In this document: positions 61,846 through 64,000 of the stretch, piece after piece
Position numbering within the stretch: the first letter of the stretch is position 1
How the letters are laid out: every line of letters begins with the position of its first letter
Assembly: GCF_015352425.1 (NCBI RefSeq)
Contig: NZ_JADKNH010000010.1
Span: 156,131-220,130, forward strand
DNA length: 64,000 nucleotides
Direction of reading: 5' to 3'
DNA from: Fusibacter ferrireducens
GTDB taxonomy: Bacteria; Bacillota; Clostridia; Peptostreptococcales; Acidaminobacteraceae
Program-made: the position numbers and the translations under genes
Notes under the pieces: model-generated
Seen by the model: the letters and a program-made list of their open reading frames with translations, nothing else
What the model was told of the DNA's origin: nothing
The model's database searches: none

Positions 61846-63748
61846 ATCGGGTAGGAGGGAAAGTTGAATAGCTTTCCCGACCTCCCACAGCACCGTACAT
61901 ACGGATCCGTATACGGCGCTTCCTAAGTTTATACATTTACAGTTTTGTATCTATCAGAAAAGAACAGGTATCCCGACTCTCTAAGCCGATTATTTGTAAT
62001 AGAGCAGTTTAGTATTTGGCTACCGGCTACATGCCAGTAGCCTTTTCTTGTATTAGCATATTTGAATGCATTGGGGTGATTGAAGCCTAATTGTATTAAT
62101 CTTTTATACCTTGTCTTCGTTTTCTTCCATCTTTTCCATATGAATGTTCGAAGCCTTCTACGTAACCATTCATCCGTACATTGTAAGAGATATTTCATGT
62201 TAGCCATTTTAAAATAATTCACCCAACCAATCACATACTGTTTTAGCTTTAGCTTAAGCTCATCATAACTAATGCCGTTATTTCTTGATGTGATTTCTCT
62301 TATTTTGTTCTTCATTTTGGTTACACTTTTACCATGCACTCGTAGCTTTAATTCCCCTTTGGATGGATAAAATCCGTACCCGAGAAATTTGATGTGACCA
62401 ATATAGGCAACGGATGTCTTCTCCCTATTCACTCGAAGTTTAAGTTTCCACTCAATAAACGGTAGAATATGATCCATAATCCTCTCTGCACTCCGTTTTG
62501 TTTTGGCAAACAACTGCATATCATCTGCGTATCTGACAAAACGAATCCCTCGTTTCTCCAGTTCCTTATCCAACTCGTTCAGCATGATGTTGCTGCATAG
62601 AGGACTCAAGTTTCCTCCTTGAGTTAGTCCTTCGGATGTTTCTTCGAATTTCCAGTCAACGATAGCTCCTGCTCTTAAGTATTTATGAATCAAGGATATG
62701 ACCCTTCCGTCTTTAACGGTTCTCGACAGAATTTCTATCATCTTCGATTGACTCACTGTATCAAAGAATTTCTCCAAATCCATATCCACCACATAAGTGT
62801 ATCCTTCATCAGCATATTCCTTGCATTTCCTTAAAGCATCATGGGCACTTCGTTTTGGTCTGAACCCATAACTCGTGTCACTGAATTTTGGTTCATAGAT
62901 TGGCGACAACACTTGCTGTATAGCTTGTTGAACCACCCTGTCTACTACTGTTGGTATTCCCAGTTGTCTTTTCTTTCCATTGTCCTTCGGTATTTCTACA
63001 CGTCGGACTGGTTTTGGTCGGTATTTACCTTCCAATATGGAATTCCTTAACGCCTTACCATTGTCTTTAAAATACTGTAGAAGATGCTCTACTTCCATTC
63101 CATCGACTCCGTGTGAACCTTTTTTCTTTTTCACCTGTTTATAGGCTCTGTTAAGATTTTCAGGTTCTAGGATTTGCTCCAGAAGTCCATCTACTCCACT
63201 GTCGGCATCGGTGTTGTTGTTTTCAGTTATCATCTTGTCGGTGAGCGCTCTGTCATGCCCTTCGTGTTCCGCACTATCTCTCTGACAGCAGCCACTGTCA
63301 CTACAGTGTTTTCTGCTTTTCTTTTTCCCGTTTTCAGTAACATTCATTGACTAACACCTCCTTAGGTTCAACCCTTTACGACCCCGTCGAATGGGTCGCT
63401 ACTATGGTATCAGCTGACTTCTCATGATAAATCTTATTTCAACCAAGTTTCACAAAGATGTTCCACTTGTCCATGAGATCTCCCCGGGTAAGAACGCAAT
63501 CTTTCTCTCCATCCATCTGCCACATTTACGCTGTTGATTCCGAGTAGTTATTGGACTTCAGTTTGTGATGCAACTTTATCCATCAACTTGCGCCTGATGT
63601 GATTTCTATTCGTCAGACCAGAGATTTGCCGCCGGCTTCCTTCAGATTCCTCGTCGCCAAGGACACCCTTGCCTTAAGCTATACACTTCCCACTACTAGG
63701 GCGTGTTCGGGACTTGCACCCGTTAGATTGCGCCCATGCCGGGCGCAC
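61846..63748 (-). mobile_element. Group II intron, probably class C
   Basis: The 5' end reads GTGCGCCCGGCATGGGCGCA on the minus strand, the usual start of a clostridial group II intron. Domain V (about 61886-61920) reads AGCGCCGTATACGG then TCCGTATGTACGGTGCT, carrying the AGC triad, and domain VI ends in CCTCCTACCCGAT. The maturase gene lies in domain IV. The intron starts four bases behind a perfect terminator-type hairpin (63753-63777), a target choice typical of class C introns. The exact 3' end may be off by a base. Confidence 0.85.
61929..63347 (-). CDS. ltrA: Group II intron reverse transcriptase/maturase
   Basis: A 472-residue LtrA-type protein. Reverse transcriptase motifs include GSHGVDGM, GIPTVVDRVVQQAI, DMDLEKFFDTV, GLTQGGNLSP and the catalytic YADD in FVRYADDMQLFAK. 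The maturase X domain follows (LKQYVIGWVNYFKMANMKYL and RRRLRTFIWKRWKKTKTRY). No HNH endonuclease domain is present at the C-terminus, as in class C introns. AAGGAGG precedes the ATG. All motifs are intact, so splicing and mobility may still be possible. Confidence 0.93.
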   Translation of the reverse strand: MNVTENGKKKSRKHCSDSGCCQRDSAEHEGHDRALTDKMITENNNTDADSGVDGLLEQILEPENLNRAYKQVKKKKGSHGVDGMEVEHLLQYFKDNGKALRNSILEGKYRPKPVRRVEIPKDNGKKRQLGIPTVVDRVVQQAIQQVLSPIYEPKFSDTSYGFRPKRSAHDALRKCKEYADEGYTYVVDMDLEKFFDTVSQSKMIEILSRTVKDGRVISLIHKYLRAGAIVDWKFEETSEGLTQGGNLSPLCSNIMLNELDKELEKRGIRFVRYADDMQLFAKTKRSAERIMDHILPFIEWKLKLRVNREKTSVAYIGHIKFLGYGFYPSKGELKLRVHGKSVTKMKNKIREITSRNNGISYDELKLKLKQYVIGWVNYFKMANMKYLLQCTDEWLRRRLRTFIWKRWKKTKTRYKRLIQLGFNHPNAFKYANTRKGYWHVAGSQILNCSITNNRLRESGYLFFSDRYKTVNV

Positions 63749-63752
63749 ATCA

Positions 63753-63777
63753 AAACTACCCGCTTAGCGGGTAGTTT
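63753..63777 (-). terminator. Terminator-type hairpin at the intron insertion site
   Basis: AAACTACCCGC-TTA-GCGGGTAGTTT has perfect 11-bp arms; on the minus strand it runs into TTTTG. Two smaller palindromes, near 63783-63795 and TGAGCCTTAAGGCTCA at 63809-63824, lie between it and the stop codon of the upstream partial gene. Confidence 0.75.
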
Positions 63778-63863
63778 GCTCAGCCCTATAAGGGCATGTT
63801 ACTCGCTTGAGCCTTAAGGCTCATTGAATCAGTTCGCCAACTGCTTACGCTTACTGGCTGCTG

Positions 63864-64000
63864 CTAAAGCAGCTTCTTATTTTTTTTGCCCTCTTCGACT
63901 TGCTTACCCGTAAACGGGTCAATGTATTCTTGAATACTTATTTGATCATTTGCGATATCTTCTTGTAATTGATTTTTTACATATTCTCTTATCGCTTTTT
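63864..64000 (-). CDS. C-terminal end of an unidentified gene, partial
   Basis: The last 44 codons of a minus-strand gene that enters from the right edge and stops at 63864-63866. The tail reads QLQEDIANDQISIQEYIDPF then TGKQVEEGKK and a lysine-rich end. I do not recognise the family. The hairpins behind it would be its terminators. Confidence 0.6.
   Translation of the reverse strand, partial: KAIREYVKNQLQEDIANDQISIQEYIDPFTGKQVEEGKKNKKLL

Overview
The window reads as the chromosome of a low-GC, anaerobic Firmicute of the Clostridia type. The evidence is strong GGAGG-type ribosome binding sites, AT-rich spacers, butyrate kinase and phosphate butyryltransferase, BKACE-type (DUF849) keto-acid cleavage enzymes, S-layer-homology surface proteins, several sigma-54 promoters with PAS/Fis-type activators, and clostridial insertion-sequence remnants. 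The genus cannot be fixed from sequence alone. No tRNA, rRNA or CRISPR array was seen.

Region 1 (1-7020) is a catabolic regulon. The tail of a sigma-54-type activator and a triple palindromic repeat precede two divergent operons: BKACE plus iron alcohol dehydrogenase on the minus strand, and a DUF362 protein, an OFA-type MFS carrier and a thiolase on the plus strand. Sigma-54 promoters face both ways around a central palindrome. Region 2 (7021-17023) holds an IS1182-like remnant, a long GAPDH-like gene, and a minus-strand operon of the EF_0829-EF_0839 type: HPr, PRD activator, deacetylase-type amidohydrolase, small PRD protein, SFCGS protein, DUF4312, DUF4311, DUF4310, DgaE-like and DgaF-like enzymes. 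It looks like uptake and breakdown of a (possibly acylated) amino-sugar acid to pyruvate and glyceraldehyde 3-phosphate. Region 3 (17024-20768) has a cysteine-synthase-like enzyme with an XRE-cupin regulator, then an ECF-type sigma factor and its anti-sigma partner.

Region 4 (20974-34093) encodes two very large secreted SLH proteins (1538 and 2731 residues) that share a nearly identical C-terminal third; the larger carries thirteen 114-residue Ig-like repeats. Region 5 (34395-46640) is a second catabolic region. A FadR-type GntR regulator with a tandem operator controls a YkvI-like permease and an HpcH/HpaI aldolase. A second divergent sigma-54 regulon follows: butyrate kinase, phosphate butyryltransferase, a DASS-like carrier and a PAS sigma-54 activator on one side, and a sodium symporter and second BKACE on the other. 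A heme oxygenase and a duplicated 3' end of the aldolase gene come next.

Region 6 (47051-64000) is accessory DNA: a lone AAA ATPase, an AbiE-like toxin-antitoxin pair flanked by 93-bp direct repeats, a two-gene dynamin-like GTPase system resembling LeoA/LeoBC (Eleos), and a mobilisable element with a MobC-like protein, tyrosine integrase, excisionase-like protein, DinG-like helicase and element-type sigma factor. A group II intron inserted just behind a terminator hairpin and a truncated gene end the window.
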